Shown: positions 50,340-59,266 of the stretch, one piece after another
How positions within the stretch are numbered: position 1 is the stretch's first letter
How the letters are laid out: every line of letters starts with the position of its first letter
Assembly (NCBI RefSeq): GCF_038181555.1
Contig: NZ_JBBWUA010000004.1
Location: 186,001 to 250,000 of the forward strand
DNA: 64,000 nt
Direction: 5' to 3'
Source of the DNA: Desulfitobacterium sp038181555
GTDB taxonomy: Bacteria > Bacillota > Desulfitobacteriia > Desulfitobacteriales > Desulfitobacteriaceae
Notes under the pieces: model-generated
Database searches by the model: none
Told to the model about the DNA's origin: nothing
Seen by the model: only the letters and a program-made list of their open reading frames with translations
Position numbers and translations under genes: made by a program

Positions 50340-52091
50340 TTACGATGGTTTTACCGCCTGAGTCTCAGGGTCAATACTTCCATCAGAGTTACTTTCGCAG
50401 CAAGGATAGACACTGGCTTGAGTTTTATACCCATCTAAAGCTCTGCTTGGATCGAAGTCAAGAGCGGAATAGGTGGTATAGCCACCAGAAATGTTTTGGA
50501 CACGAAATCCCTTCTGGGAGAGGAGGCGGTCTGCTATATATCCTCTTAATCCCACTTGGCAATAGACCACAATGGGTTTTTGGGGGTCTAATTCAAGGTA
50601 ACGCTCGCGCAAATCGTCAACCGGAATGTTGACTGCTCCTGCGACATGTCCCCTAGCGAATTCACCTTTAGTGCGAACATCTAAGAGAAGGTGCTCTTCT
50701 TTCAATTCCTCAAGTTCCTGCCATGTCATATTATGAGCTCCTTTATTTAAGTTGTTTTGGGCCACAAAGCCAGCCATATTCACCGGGTCCTTTGCCGAGG
50801 AGAAAGGCGGGGCGTAAGCTAGTTCTAATTCAGTGAGATCATCAACTGTACCATTAAGACGAATCACGGTAGCGATCACATCGATGCGCTTATCCACGCC
50901 ATCCTTACCGATTCCTTGCGCGCCTAAGATTTTGCCATCTTGATTGAAGATCAACTTCAGGGTCATGGGCGTTGCACCGGGATAGTAGGAAGCGTGAGAA
51001 GCAGGATGGATGGTGATGATCTGATAAGGAATATTGGCCCGCTGTAGGGTTCTTTCATTGGCTCCGGTACTTGCTGCGGTCATGCCAAAAATCTTGATGA
51101 TGGCCGTACCTTGCGTTCCTTGATATGTTGAAGGAATGCCAGCAATATTGTCGGCAGCAATTCTTCCTTGCTTATTGGCTGGACCGGCAAGGGGGATGGC
51201 TGTTTTAGCTTTCGTAATATAGTCGACCACTTCCACAGCATCACCGACAGCATAAATCCCCCGTTTATTGGTTGCCATATGCTCATCGACAATAAGATGT
51301 CCTCTGGGTCCCATTTCCAAGCCGCTATCCTTTAGAAAGCCGGTATCGGGAGTAACACCGATGGCCAAGATGACAAGTTCTCCTTGGAGCTTTGTGGTAC
51401 TGGCAAGGGTGACTTCAACTTGGTCGCCAAGCTCAGCAAAGGACTTTACACCATCATTCAAAATGAGTCGGATGCCATGGTTGACTAATTCCTTTTCTGC
51501 TAGCACCACCATATCTGAATCGAAGGGTGCGAGGATATGGGGGGCAGCTTCGACCAAGGTCACATCTAAACCTTGTTCTTTGAGGTTCTCCGCCATTTCG
51601 ACTCCCACGTACCCGCCGCCAATGACGATAGCATTCTTGACATTTTTTTGATCAACCATCTCCTTGATCGCATCTGTATCCGGAATATTGCGGAGGGTAA
51701 AGATTCTCTTGTTATCAATACCGGGGATATTCGGACGCAAGGCTTTTGCTCCGGGTGAGAGAACCATAAAATCATAATCCTCTTCATAGGTTCCTTGTGT
51801 TGCACTGTTAATGATTGCTTTTTTATTTTCGGTATCGATCCTAACCACTTCGCTATTAATGCGAACGTCAATGTTGAAGCGCGCCATCATCGATTCAGGG
51901 GTTTGAACCATGAGGTACTCACGCTTGTTGATGGCTCCGCCAATATAGTAAGGCAATCCGCAATTGGCAAAGGATATATAACTGTCACGTTCAAAGAGGA
52001 TAATTTCGGCCTCTTCATCAAGCCTTCGAAGTCTAGCTGCTGCCGAGGCTCCACCGGCTACTCCTCCAACGATAAGTACTTTTTTCTGCAT
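50340..52091 (-). CDS. CoA-disulfide/persulfide reductase with C-terminal rhodanese domain
   Basis: 583 aa from the ATG at 52091 (GGGAAGGGG site). A flavoprotein disulfide reductase (about 1-450) with FAD site VLIVGGVAGGASAAARLRRLDE and the single redox Cys C44 (SFANCGLPYY) of CoA-disulfide reductases, an NAD site IVIGGGYVGVEMAENL, then a rhodanese domain (about 465-560) with C511 in VYCQVGLRG. This architecture is the CoADR-Rhd/NADH-dependent persulfide reductase class linked to sulfur respiration and sulfane-sulfur removal. A vicinal CC (PCCES) near the C-terminus is unusual. It follows the arsR gene by 22 bp. Confidence 0.92.
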   Translation of the reverse strand: MQKKVLIVGGVAGGASAAARLRRLDEEAEIILFERDSYISFANCGLPYYIGGAINKREYLMVQTPESMMARFNIDVRINSEVVRIDTENKKAIINSATQGTYEEDYDFMVLSPGAKALRPNIPGIDNKRIFTLRNIPDTDAIKEMVDQKNVKNAIVIGGGYVGVEMAENLKEQGLDVTLVEAAPHILAPFDSDMVVLAEKELVNHGIRLILNDGVKSFAELGDQVEVTLASTTKLQGELVILAIGVTPDTGFLKDSGLEMGPRGHLIVDEHMATNKRGIYAVGDAVEVVDYITKAKTAIPLAGPANKQGRIAADNIAGIPSTYQGTQGTAIIKIFGMTAASTGANERTLQRANIPYQIITIHPASHASYYPGATPMTLKLIFNQDGKILGAQGIGKDGVDKRIDVIATVIRLNGTVDDLTELELAYAPPFSSAKDPVNMAGFVAQNNLNKGAHNMTWQELEELKEEHLLLDVRTKGEFARGHVAGAVNIPVDDLRERYLELDPQKPIVVYCQVGLRGYIADRLLSQKGFRVQNISGGYTTYSALDFDPSRALDGYKTQASVYPCCESNSDGSIDPETQAVKPS

Positions 52092-52113
52092 ATTAACATT
52101 TCCCCTTCCCACT

Positions 52114-52392
52114 CTACATAAGAATCTCATCGATGAGTTTGGCTACTTTTTCATTCTTAATGGTATAGTAAACCTCAAGTCCATTTCTTTTACTTTCCAC
52201 AATTCCCGCTGTCCGCAATTTTTGTAGGTGTTGAGAGATCGTGGACTGGGGAACATCGAGGCAACCCTGCATGTGAGTGACATTGCATTCGCCGCTACCT
52301 AAGATACCGTTCACGATGCAAAGTCTTATAGGATGAGCTAAGGCCTTCAGGATCTCAGCAACTTCTTCATATTTAACTAAATCTTGAGTCAA
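52114..52392 (-). CDS. ArsR/SmtB-family regulator
   Basis: 92-aa winged helix: LKALAHPIRLCIVNGIL, then VPQSTISQHLQKLRTAGIVESKRNGLEVYYTI. The classical metal motif ELCVCDL is replaced by GECNVTHMQGC; cysteines are C25, C36 and C44. Linked to a persulfide reductase, a sulfur- or thiol-sensing role is more likely than metal sensing. It overlaps no neighbour, and the promoter upstream carries a large inverted repeat. Confidence 0.88.
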   Translation of the reverse strand: MTQDLVKYEEVAEILKALAHPIRLCIVNGILGSGECNVTHMQGCLDVPQSTISQHLQKLRTAGIVESKRNGLEVYYTIKNEKVAKLIDEILM

Positions 52393-52456
52393 TAGAAATT
52401 CGCTCTCCCTTCATTTGATATTGATTCTAGTAGGAACCATTACTTACATCGCTAAA

Positions 52457-52486
52457 TTGTTATATTCAGATAATACGATATAACAA
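52457..52486. promoter_or_regulatory. Promoter-operator of the arsR-reductase operon
   Basis: TTGTTATAT (52457-52465) and ATATAACAA (52478-52486) are perfect 9-base inverted arms with 12 bases between. On the minus strand the arms supply a -35 (TTGTTA) and a -10 (TATAAC) 16 bp apart, so a bound ArsR dimer would cover the promoter. Confidence 0.65.
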
Positions 52487-52524
52487 ATTTAAAGTCAATA
52501 GCCATTCTATCAATTTGTAATGAG

Positions 52525-52533
52525 TGATATAAT
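52525..52533 (+). promoter_or_regulatory. Extended -10 promoter of pcrA
   Basis: TGA followed by TATAAT (52528-52533) is an extended -10. The -35 (TTCTAT) is weak. Transcription should start near 52540, 23 bases before pcrA. Confidence 0.5.
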
Positions 52534-52562
52534 ATTAAGTTGAATAGTGAGGTGGAGTGAAG

Positions 52563-54827
52563 ATGTATAGATTAGAGGATTTAAACCCGGTACAGCGTCA
52601 AGCGGTGGAACATCGGGAAGGTCCCTTATTGATATTGGCCGGGGCGGGGTCAGGAAAAACCCGAGTTTTAACCTATCGGATAGCCCATTTGATTGCTCAA
52701 GGAATTGAACCGTGGAATATCCTGGCGATTACCTTTACCAATAAAGCGGCTCAGGAAATGAGAGAACGCGTCTACAGTTTAGTGGGTAGTGAAGGAAGAG
52801 GACTTTGGGTCGCCACCTTTCACTCCGCTTGTGTGCGCATTTTAAGAAACGAAATCGGCTATCTACCGGGATATTCTCGGAGCTTTGTCATCTATGACAG
52901 TGGCGATCAACTGGCGTTAGTTAAATCCTGCATGAAGGAACTCGCGCTCGACGAAAAGAAGTTTGCGCCGCGAGCCATTCTAGCCACGATCAGTGATGCT
53001 AAGAATAAGTTGCAGACCCCTGATGATTTTTCACGGAGGGCGACCGATTACTTCGAGCAGAAAGTAGAAGCAGTCTATAATCTCTATCAAAAAAAGCTCA
53101 TCGGTAATAATGCTTTGGATTTTGATGACATTATCATGCTGACGGTTCGCTTATTCCGAGAGAACCCTGAGGTGCTGGCTCAGTATCAAGATAAATTCCG
53201 CTATATCCTCGTCGATGAATATCAGGACACGAACCATGCACAATATGCCTTAGTCAATCTTTTGGCGAAGAAGTATCGTAATCTTTGTGTGGTCGGGGAT
53301 GATGATCAATCTATCTACATGTTTCGGGGGGCGGATGTCCAGAATATCTTAGATTTTGAGCGAGATTACCCAGAAGCTAAGGTCCTGAAGCTGGAGCAGA
53401 ACTATCGCTCAACTAAGTACATTCTGCAGGCTGCCAACGCAGTAGTGCAAAATAATACCGAACGGAAAGAAAAATCCCTCTGGACGGATAATGAAGACGG
53501 TCAACCCATTGTCTATTATGTCTCTGAAAATGAGCACGATGAGGCTCGCTATATTGCTGAGCGGATCCAGCGCTTGCTTAATGTGGAAGGTCGTCGCTTT
53601 AACGATTTTGCCGTGCTTTATCGTACGAATGCGCAATCCCGGGTTGTGGAAGAACGTTTTATGCGGGAAGGCATTCCCTATCGCATTTTTTCTGGACTTA
53701 AGTTCTATGAGCGTATGGAGATCAAGGATATTTTGGCTTATCTGCGGATACTCCATAACCCAGCCGATCAAGTGAGCTTTTCCCGGATCTTAAATGTCCC
53801 TAAGCGAGGACTAGGGGAGAGCACTTTAGAAAAAATATTAGACTATGCCACAGAACAGGAAATGCCGGTACTGGATGCGATCATGGAAGCAGACTATATT
53901 CCGGAGCTCCAGTCACGAGCGAAGAAGCCTTTACTAGCTTTTGCGCAATTGATGCAGGAGCTTAAGGTCCTCGCTGTTGAGGAAAGTTCGGTCACCCGAT
54001 TAGTCGAAGAAGTATTAAAGCGCACAGGCTATTGGGATAATCTCATGAGTGATAAATCCCCGGAAGCTGAAGCGCGGCTGGAAAATATCCGCGAGTTCTT
54101 ATCCGTTACCGCTGAGTACGATGAGAAAGCCGATCAGTATGAGGAAACCGTGGAATTGGAAGGGATGGAAGAAGCAGTTCGCCCCGGCCTGGCAGGTTTC
54201 CTCGAGCAGGTGTCCTTGGTAGCCCAAATCGACACCTTAGATCAAGGGGACGAAGCCGTGGTTATGATGACCATCCACAGCGCCAAGGGCTTGGAGTTCC
54301 CTGTAGTGTTCTTGGGAGGGATGGAGGAAGGAATCTTCCCCAGCAGCCGCTCCATGCTTGATCCCGTGTTACTGGCGGAAGAGCGGAGACTATGCTATGT
54401 GGCGATCACTCGTGCTCGGGAACGTCTATATCTCAGCTATGCCCAACAACGGATGCTTTATGGAAGAACTCAATACAACCGTCCTTCGGAGTTTTTCCAA
54501 GAGATCCCGACCCACATTTTAGTGGATCGAGATCCCATCGACCCCCCACCTATGCGCAAGCAAAAACCCCGCCCCGCCACAGTAAGCGCAGGCAGCAATA
54601 GCCCAGAGGGCTCCCCTTGGCGAGTGGGGGAAAGGAATATTGGCAATCCTATAGTAGAGGCTCCCGGACTTGATTATAAAGTAGGAGAGAAAGTGGAGCA
54701 TGCCAAATTCGGCAAAGGTGTCATCGTAGCAATCAAAGGGGAAGGAAGCTCAGCTGAGCTTTCCATAGTCTTTGGTGGCGAGATCAAGAAACTTATCGCC
54801 GAGTATGCCAAGCTTGTGAAGCAATAA
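52563..54827 (+). CDS. pcrA: ATP-dependent DNA helicase PcrA/UvrD
   Basis: 754 aa from the ATG at 52563 (GAGGTGG 7 bases upstream). The UvrD-type superfamily 1 motifs run in order: LNPVQRQAVEH, AGAGSGKTRVLTYRI, ITFTNKAAQEMRERV, ILVDEYQDTNHAQY, VVGDDDQSIYMFRGAD, LEQNYRST, MTIHSAKGLEFPVVF and YVAITRARERL. A C-terminal Tudor-like segment (YKVGEKVEHAKFGKGVIVAI) is typical of PcrA and contacts RNA polymerase. Role: repair and removal of replication-blocking complexes. Confidence 0.97.
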   Translation: MYRLEDLNPVQRQAVEHREGPLLILAGAGSGKTRVLTYRIAHLIAQGIEPWNILAITFTNKAAQEMRERVYSLVGSEGRGLWVATFHSACVRILRNEIGYLPGYSRSFVIYDSGDQLALVKSCMKELALDEKKFAPRAILATISDAKNKLQTPDDFSRRATDYFEQKVEAVYNLYQKKLIGNNALDFDDIIMLTVRLFRENPEVLAQYQDKFRYILVDEYQDTNHAQYALVNLLAKKYRNLCVVGDDDQSIYMFRGADVQNILDFERDYPEAKVLKLEQNYRSTKYILQAANAVVQNNTERKEKSLWTDNEDGQPIVYYVSENEHDEARYIAERIQRLLNVEGRRFNDFAVLYRTNAQSRVVEERFMREGIPYRIFSGLKFYERMEIKDILAYLRILHNPADQVSFSRILNVPKRGLGESTLEKILDYATEQEMPVLDAIMEADYIPELQSRAKKPLLAFAQLMQELKVLAVEESSVTRLVEEVLKRTGYWDNLMSDKSPEAEARLENIREFLSVTAEYDEKADQYEETVELEGMEEAVRPGLAGFLEQVSLVAQIDTLDQGDEAVVMMTIHSAKGLEFPVVFLGGMEEGIFPSSRSMLDPVLLAEERRLCYVAITRARERLYLSYAQQRMLYGRTQYNRPSEFFQEIPTHILVDRDPIDPPPMRKQKPRPATVSAGSNSPEGSPWRVGERNIGNPIVEAPGLDYKVGEKVEHAKFGKGVIVAIKGEGSSAELSIVFGGEIKKLIAEYAKLVKQ

Positions 54828-54855
54828 AAGGCCCTGATACATTTACTCGGAAAAA

Positions 54856-55115
54856 GACCCGCAAGCGTAGCTTTACGCACAAGAGCGAAAGATTTTAGCG
54901 GAGGGGCGGTTAGGCTAACGAAGCTTTCTTAACATTGCGGAGCCGCCGGTTTACATCAGGTATTACCAGGTGGTTTGGCGACGAAAGTGTCCAGTGGACA
55001 TTTTTGACGAGGCGGAATCCACAAGTGAGACTTACCCGCCGAGGGTTCGGTTAAGAAAGCGAGTTGGCCAGCCCTGGAGCTACTGAGAGAGCGATGTGCG
55101 GAAAGCTACACGACC
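54856..55115 (+). ncRNA. Structured intergenic element, copy B
   Basis: A 260-nt relative of 16783-16980. GTAGCTTTACGCACA (54867-54881) pairs with 55095-55109 (14 of 15). GGCTAAC (54913-54919) pairs with GTTGGCC (55063-55069), and GCTTTCTTAAC (54923-54933) pairs perfectly with 55050-55060. Loop sequences GCGGAGCC, GGTTTACATCAGGTATTACC and GGTTTGGCG match copy A. An extra 60-70 nt in the apical part holds TGTCCA-G-TGGACA and GGCGG/CCGCC hairpins. No ORF fits. Confidence 0.7.
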
Positions 55116-55133
55116 TAGAATGAAAGGATAGTA

Positions 55134-56774
55134 TTGACCATGCCAGAAAAGATTTATGTTATTGGCCATCGAAACCCCGATACGGATTCCATCTGTGCCG
55201 CCATTTCTTACGCCCGTTTAAAGGAAAGCTTAGGAATGAGCCGGGTAATTCCTTGTCGTGCCGGAAAAATCAACCGAGAGACAGAATTTGTGTTGAATTC
55301 CTTCGGAGTCGAAGCTCCGTTGCTCTTAAAAGATCTTCATCTGCGAGTAAAGGATTTGCTCAGTGATCCCATTCCTACGGTCGGGCCTAAGACCTCTCTT
55401 TTAGAAGTCTGGAAGATCATGCAGGAAAAGAACCAAAAAACTCTCCCTGTGGTGGATAATAAAGAGCAGATGATCGGCATGATTACCGTCGGTGATTTAT
55501 CCGGTTCGTATATTGAGAACATGGCTGATTATGATTTGAGCCCTCTTCATGTGTCAGTTAAAAATATCGTTCGCTCCTTGAACGGTTCACTCTTGGCCGG
55601 AGATGAAGAGCAGGAGCTGTCCGGCAAGGTTTATGTTGGCGCTATGCGCCATGAGACACTCGAGTCCTATGTGGGAAACGGCGATATCGTGCTGATGGGA
55701 GACCGTCAAAAAGCGCAAAGAATTGCACTCAGTCAAGGAGTATCTGCCCTCATCTTGACCGGGGGCGCAACCCTAACGCCGGAGCTTGAGGATCTAGCTG
55801 GTCAAAGTAACAGTGTCGTCATCTCAGTGCCTCACGATACCTTTACGGCAGCCCGCCTTCTCCCCATGACCGCACCAGTGCAAAGTGCCATGAAGACCGA
55901 AGGGATTATCTCCTTTAACGAAGATGATCTGATTTCGGAAGTCAAAGAAAAGATGCTGCAAACCCGCTATCGTAATTATCCCGTGCTCGATGAACAGGGT
56001 AAGGTTGTGGGCTTGATAAGCCGTTACCATCTCTTAAGCTTAAGCCGTAAAAAGGTGATTCTCGTGGATCACAATGAATTAGGTCAAGCTGTCGTTGGTA
56101 CCGATCAGGCTCAGATTCTTGAAGTGGTAGATCATCATCGGGTGGGTGGCATCCAAACCGGCGAGCCTATCTTATTCCGCAATGAGCCGGTGGGCTCAAC
56201 CTGTACGATTGTCGCTAAATGCTATCGGGATTGGGGAATTGTTCCCGATAAGGGCATAGCCGGAATTATGCTCGGCGCTATTTTATCAGATACCGTCATT
56301 TTTAAATCCCCGACCTGCACGGGCAGAGATAAAGAGATAGCTGCGTATCTGGCAGATTTGGCCGGAGTGGATCCTAAGGAATTTGGGGTGCAGATGTTCA
56401 AGGCTGCCTCTAACCTCGGGGAACTTAGCGTGGATGAGTTAATCGAAGAGGACCTTAAGGAATTTACCATGGGAGATTTGCGCATGGGCATCGGCCAGTT
56501 CAGCGTTATGGGGATTGAAGGACTTGAACAACTACGTGTCGAATTATCCCAAAGACTTGAGGAACTACGCAGCCAGCGGGCCATGGATTATCTCATGTTG
56601 ATGGTAACGGATCTGCTTGAAGAGAATACGGAGTTATTTATCTGCAGTTCCCAGCCCGAAGAGATTGCCAAGGCTTTTGATAAACCCTTAGCAAACGGAA
56701 GCATCTTCCTGCCCGGGGTCTTATCACGAAAGAAACAAATTGTTCCACCCTTATCTAAGTACTTTCTTCGATAA
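55134..56774 (+). CDS. ppaC: Manganese-dependent inorganic pyrophosphatase with CBS and DRTGG domains
   Basis: 546 aa from a TTG (AAAGGAT site); an ATG two codons later is possible. A DHH domain holds GHRNPDTDSICAAISYA at the N-terminus and VDHHRVGG near 330. Between its halves are a CBS domain (about 70-125), a DRTGG domain (about 135-240) and a second CBS (about 255-305). The DHHA2 part follows. In this subfamily nucleotides bound to the CBS pair inhibit (AMP, ADP) or activate (ATP, diadenosine polyphosphates) hydrolysis of pyrophosphate. Metal ligands look intact. Confidence 0.93.
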   Translation: MTMPEKIYVIGHRNPDTDSICAAISYARLKESLGMSRVIPCRAGKINRETEFVLNSFGVEAPLLLKDLHLRVKDLLSDPIPTVGPKTSLLEVWKIMQEKNQKTLPVVDNKEQMIGMITVGDLSGSYIENMADYDLSPLHVSVKNIVRSLNGSLLAGDEEQELSGKVYVGAMRHETLESYVGNGDIVLMGDRQKAQRIALSQGVSALILTGGATLTPELEDLAGQSNSVVISVPHDTFTAARLLPMTAPVQSAMKTEGIISFNEDDLISEVKEKMLQTRYRNYPVLDEQGKVVGLISRYHLLSLSRKKVILVDHNELGQAVVGTDQAQILEVVDHHRVGGIQTGEPILFRNEPVGSTCTIVAKCYRDWGIVPDKGIAGIMLGAILSDTVIFKSPTCTGRDKEIAAYLADLAGVDPKEFGVQMFKAASNLGELSVDELIEEDLKEFTMGDLRMGIGQFSVMGIEGLEQLRVELSQRLEELRSQRAMDYLMLMVTDLLEENTELFICSSQPEEIAKAFDKPLANGSIFLPGVLSRKKQIVPPLSKYFLR

Positions 56775-56786
56775 CGGTTAGACTAA

Positions 56787-56821
56787 AGATAGCGTTGTGA
56801 GGGTAACCCACAACGCTATCT
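56787..56821. terminator. Hairpin after the pyrophosphatase gene
   Basis: AGATAGCGTTGTG and its exact complement (13 bp) enclose a 9-base loop, AGGGTAACC. No T-run follows, so termination efficiency is uncertain. 56822-56929 shows no gene. Confidence 0.6.
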
Positions 56822-56929
56822 ATGGTCCGCTCGGATTTTCATAAGCTTTACCTGCAGGTATTTTGTTTGCTCGATGACTACCTGTGGTAAATTGTCGATA
56901 CTTGATTTTGCTAGGAGGGAGGACATTTC

Positions 56930-58909
56930 ATGTCCGATGTGGCTCAACGAATCCTTGCTTTAATTCAGCAGATTGAGGAAGCCAATTATCAGTACCATGG
57001 CCTAGATCAACCTACCCTAAGCGATGCGGAATATGACGCCCTTATGCAGGAGCTCATCCGTTTAGAAAAAGACCATCCGGAGTTACTGGCAGCTGATTCT
57101 CCATCCCAGCGGGTCGGGGGGGTAATCAGTAAGGAATTCCCAAAGGTTCGTCATGCTGAAGCGCTCCTAAGCTTGGATAACGCCTTTAATGCGGGGGACC
57201 TTAGGGAGTTTGATCGCAGAGTTCGTTCAGTATTTGCCAAGGTTGAATATGTGGTTGAACTTAAAATTGATGGCTTAACCGTGGCATTAACCTATGAAGA
57301 CGGCGTGCTTGGGCGCGGGGCAACCCGTGGGGACGGGGAAGTGGGAGAAGAGATTACCACCAATGTCAAAACCATCTCGGCCATTCCTTTGCGACTCCGC
57401 AAATTTGCTCCACGTTTAGATGTACGGGGGGAAGGCTATATGCCAAAAGCCTCCTTCTTACGGCTCAACCAAGAGCGTGAAGAAGCCGGTCAAACCCTTT
57501 TTGCCAATCCACGCAATGCCGCAGCCGGTTCTTTGCGTCAACTGGACTCCAAGATTACGGCTCAGCGCAAATTGGGGTATTTTGCGTATCAAGTATTACT
57601 CCCCCAAGAGATGGGATTGGCATCACAGACTGCGGTTCTGGACTATCTCAAGAATCAGGGCTTCTCTGTCAATCCGGAATATAAGGTCTTTACGGAGATT
57701 GAAGAAGTAATCCGTTATTGTGAAGAAATGGTAGAAACCCGCCATGGCTTCCCTTACGATATCGACGGACTAGTTATCAAGGTGAACGATATCGCTCAGC
57801 AGCGGGAACTGGGTTTCACAGCGAAAAGCCCCCGTTGGGCGATTGCCTTTAAGTTTCCTGCCGAGCAGGTGGAAACCATCATTGAGGATATTGTCATGCG
57901 GGTAGGGCGGACAGGGGTGCTCACCCCTACAGCCAATTTAACTCCTGTTTTTGTGGCAGGGTCCACTGTGAGTCGGGCGACCTTGCACAATATGGATAAT
58001 ATTCAAGCCAAAGATATTCGGATTGGGGACCATGTCTTGATTCAAAAGGCAGGGGATGTAATTCCTGAGGTAGTCAAATCACTACCGGAAAAGCGAACCG
58101 GGGAGGAGCGAGTTTTCGCTATGCCTGAGCTCTGTCCCGAGTGTCAGAGTCCGGTCACCCGCGAAGAGGGAGAAGCAGCACACCGCTGCACAAGTATCAC
58201 CTGTCCGGCTCAGCAGCGCGAGGCTATCATTCATTTTGTCTCTCGGGATGCCATGAATATTGATGGATTAGGTCCGGCAGTGATTTATCAGCTTCTCGAG
58301 GCCGGACTGATCAAAGACGCAGCTGATCTTTATACCTTAGAGTTTGATGCTCTGGTTCCTCTGGAGCGGATGGGGAAAAAGTCCGCCGAAAATCTTTTAA
58401 CTGCTATTGCCGAGAGTAAGAAGCGAGGCCTAGCACCTTTGATTTTCGGCCTGGGAATTCGCCATGTGGGAGAGAAGGCAGGTAAGATTCTGGCGCAAAA
58501 GTACGGAACCATGGATGAATTAGCAAAAGCCAGCGCTGAAGAGCTACAGGGGATTCCCGACGTTGGCCCGGCTATGGCCCAAAGTATTGCGCGCTTCTTC
58601 CAACAAGAGAGTACTCATGATTTCTTGGCCAAGCTTCGACAAGCCGGCGTAGATATGACTGCTCAGCGCTCCGCGAAACCACAGGTTTTCGCTGGCAAGA
58701 GCATTGTGGTCACGGGCTCCTTGGAGCACTGGGATCGTCAATATGCTGAACAGCTTATCGAAGAGCATGGCGGCAAGGCTGCCAGCAGTGTCAGCAAGAA
58801 AACAGCCTTTGTAGTGGCAGGTGATAAGGCTGGCTCAAAGCTGACTAAAGCCAAAGAACTGGGAGTTCCCGTCTTGACGGAGGAGGAATTTGCTAAGCTG
58901 TTGCCCTAA
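56930..58909 (+). CDS. ligA: NAD-dependent DNA ligase
   Basis: 659 aa. Order: Ia/adenylation domain with the AMP-accepting K112 (ELKIDGLTVAL), OB fold, a zinc finger with CPECQSP and HRCTSITCPAQ, helix-hairpin-helix repeats and a C-terminal BRCT (KSIVVTGSLEHWDR, KAASSVSKKTAFVVAGDKAGSKL). ATG behind AGGAGGGAGG. It seals nicks in replication and repair; its position near pcrA is common in Firmicutes. Confidence 0.98.
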   Translation: MSDVAQRILALIQQIEEANYQYHGLDQPTLSDAEYDALMQELIRLEKDHPELLAADSPSQRVGGVISKEFPKVRHAEALLSLDNAFNAGDLREFDRRVRSVFAKVEYVVELKIDGLTVALTYEDGVLGRGATRGDGEVGEEITTNVKTISAIPLRLRKFAPRLDVRGEGYMPKASFLRLNQEREEAGQTLFANPRNAAAGSLRQLDSKITAQRKLGYFAYQVLLPQEMGLASQTAVLDYLKNQGFSVNPEYKVFTEIEEVIRYCEEMVETRHGFPYDIDGLVIKVNDIAQQRELGFTAKSPRWAIAFKFPAEQVETIIEDIVMRVGRTGVLTPTANLTPVFVAGSTVSRATLHNMDNIQAKDIRIGDHVLIQKAGDVIPEVVKSLPEKRTGEERVFAMPELCPECQSPVTREEGEAAHRCTSITCPAQQREAIIHFVSRDAMNIDGLGPAVIYQLLEAGLIKDAADLYTLEFDALVPLERMGKKSAENLLTAIAESKKRGLAPLIFGLGIRHVGEKAGKILAQKYGTMDELAKASAEELQGIPDVGPAMAQSIARFFQQESTHDFLAKLRQAGVDMTAQRSAKPQVFAGKSIVVTGSLEHWDRQYAEQLIEEHGGKAASSVSKKTAFVVAGDKAGSKLTKAKELGVPVLTEEEFAKLLP

Positions 58910-58958
58910 GGACTTGGCTTTATTTGCGAGTGTAAAAATTTGTGGGATGGTGAAATAA

Positions 58959-59243
58959 GTGAAAATATCTCGAGAAGAAATTGAACATGTAGCAATGCTT
59001 GCTCGTTTGGAATTGACGGAAGAAGAGCTGATAACCAATACCGAACAGTTGAATTCCATCCTAGACTATGCAGCCATGCTGGAGAAGCTCAATACAGATG
59101 ATATTAAACCCACGGCTCATGCGGTTCCTTTACATAATGTGCTGCGTGAAGATCAGGTACAGCCCTCTATGAATCGTGAGAAAGTACTCGGCAATGCGCC
59201 ACAAGCTGAGGGCGGCTTCTTTAAAGTACCGCGGATCGTTTAA
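58959..59243 (+). CDS. gatC: Asp-tRNA(Asn)/Glu-tRNA(Gln) amidotransferase subunit C
   Basis: 94 aa with the usual helical start (REEIEHVAMLARLELTEEEL) and the PTAHAVPLHNVLREDQV segment that wraps GatA. GTG start. First gene of gatC-A-B. Confidence 0.95.
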   Translation: MKISREEIEHVAMLARLELTEEELITNTEQLNSILDYAAMLEKLNTDDIKPTAHAVPLHNVLREDQVQPSMNREKVLGNAPQAEGGFFKVPRIV

Positions 59244-59266
59244 TTGGGGAAGGGGAAATAAACATA

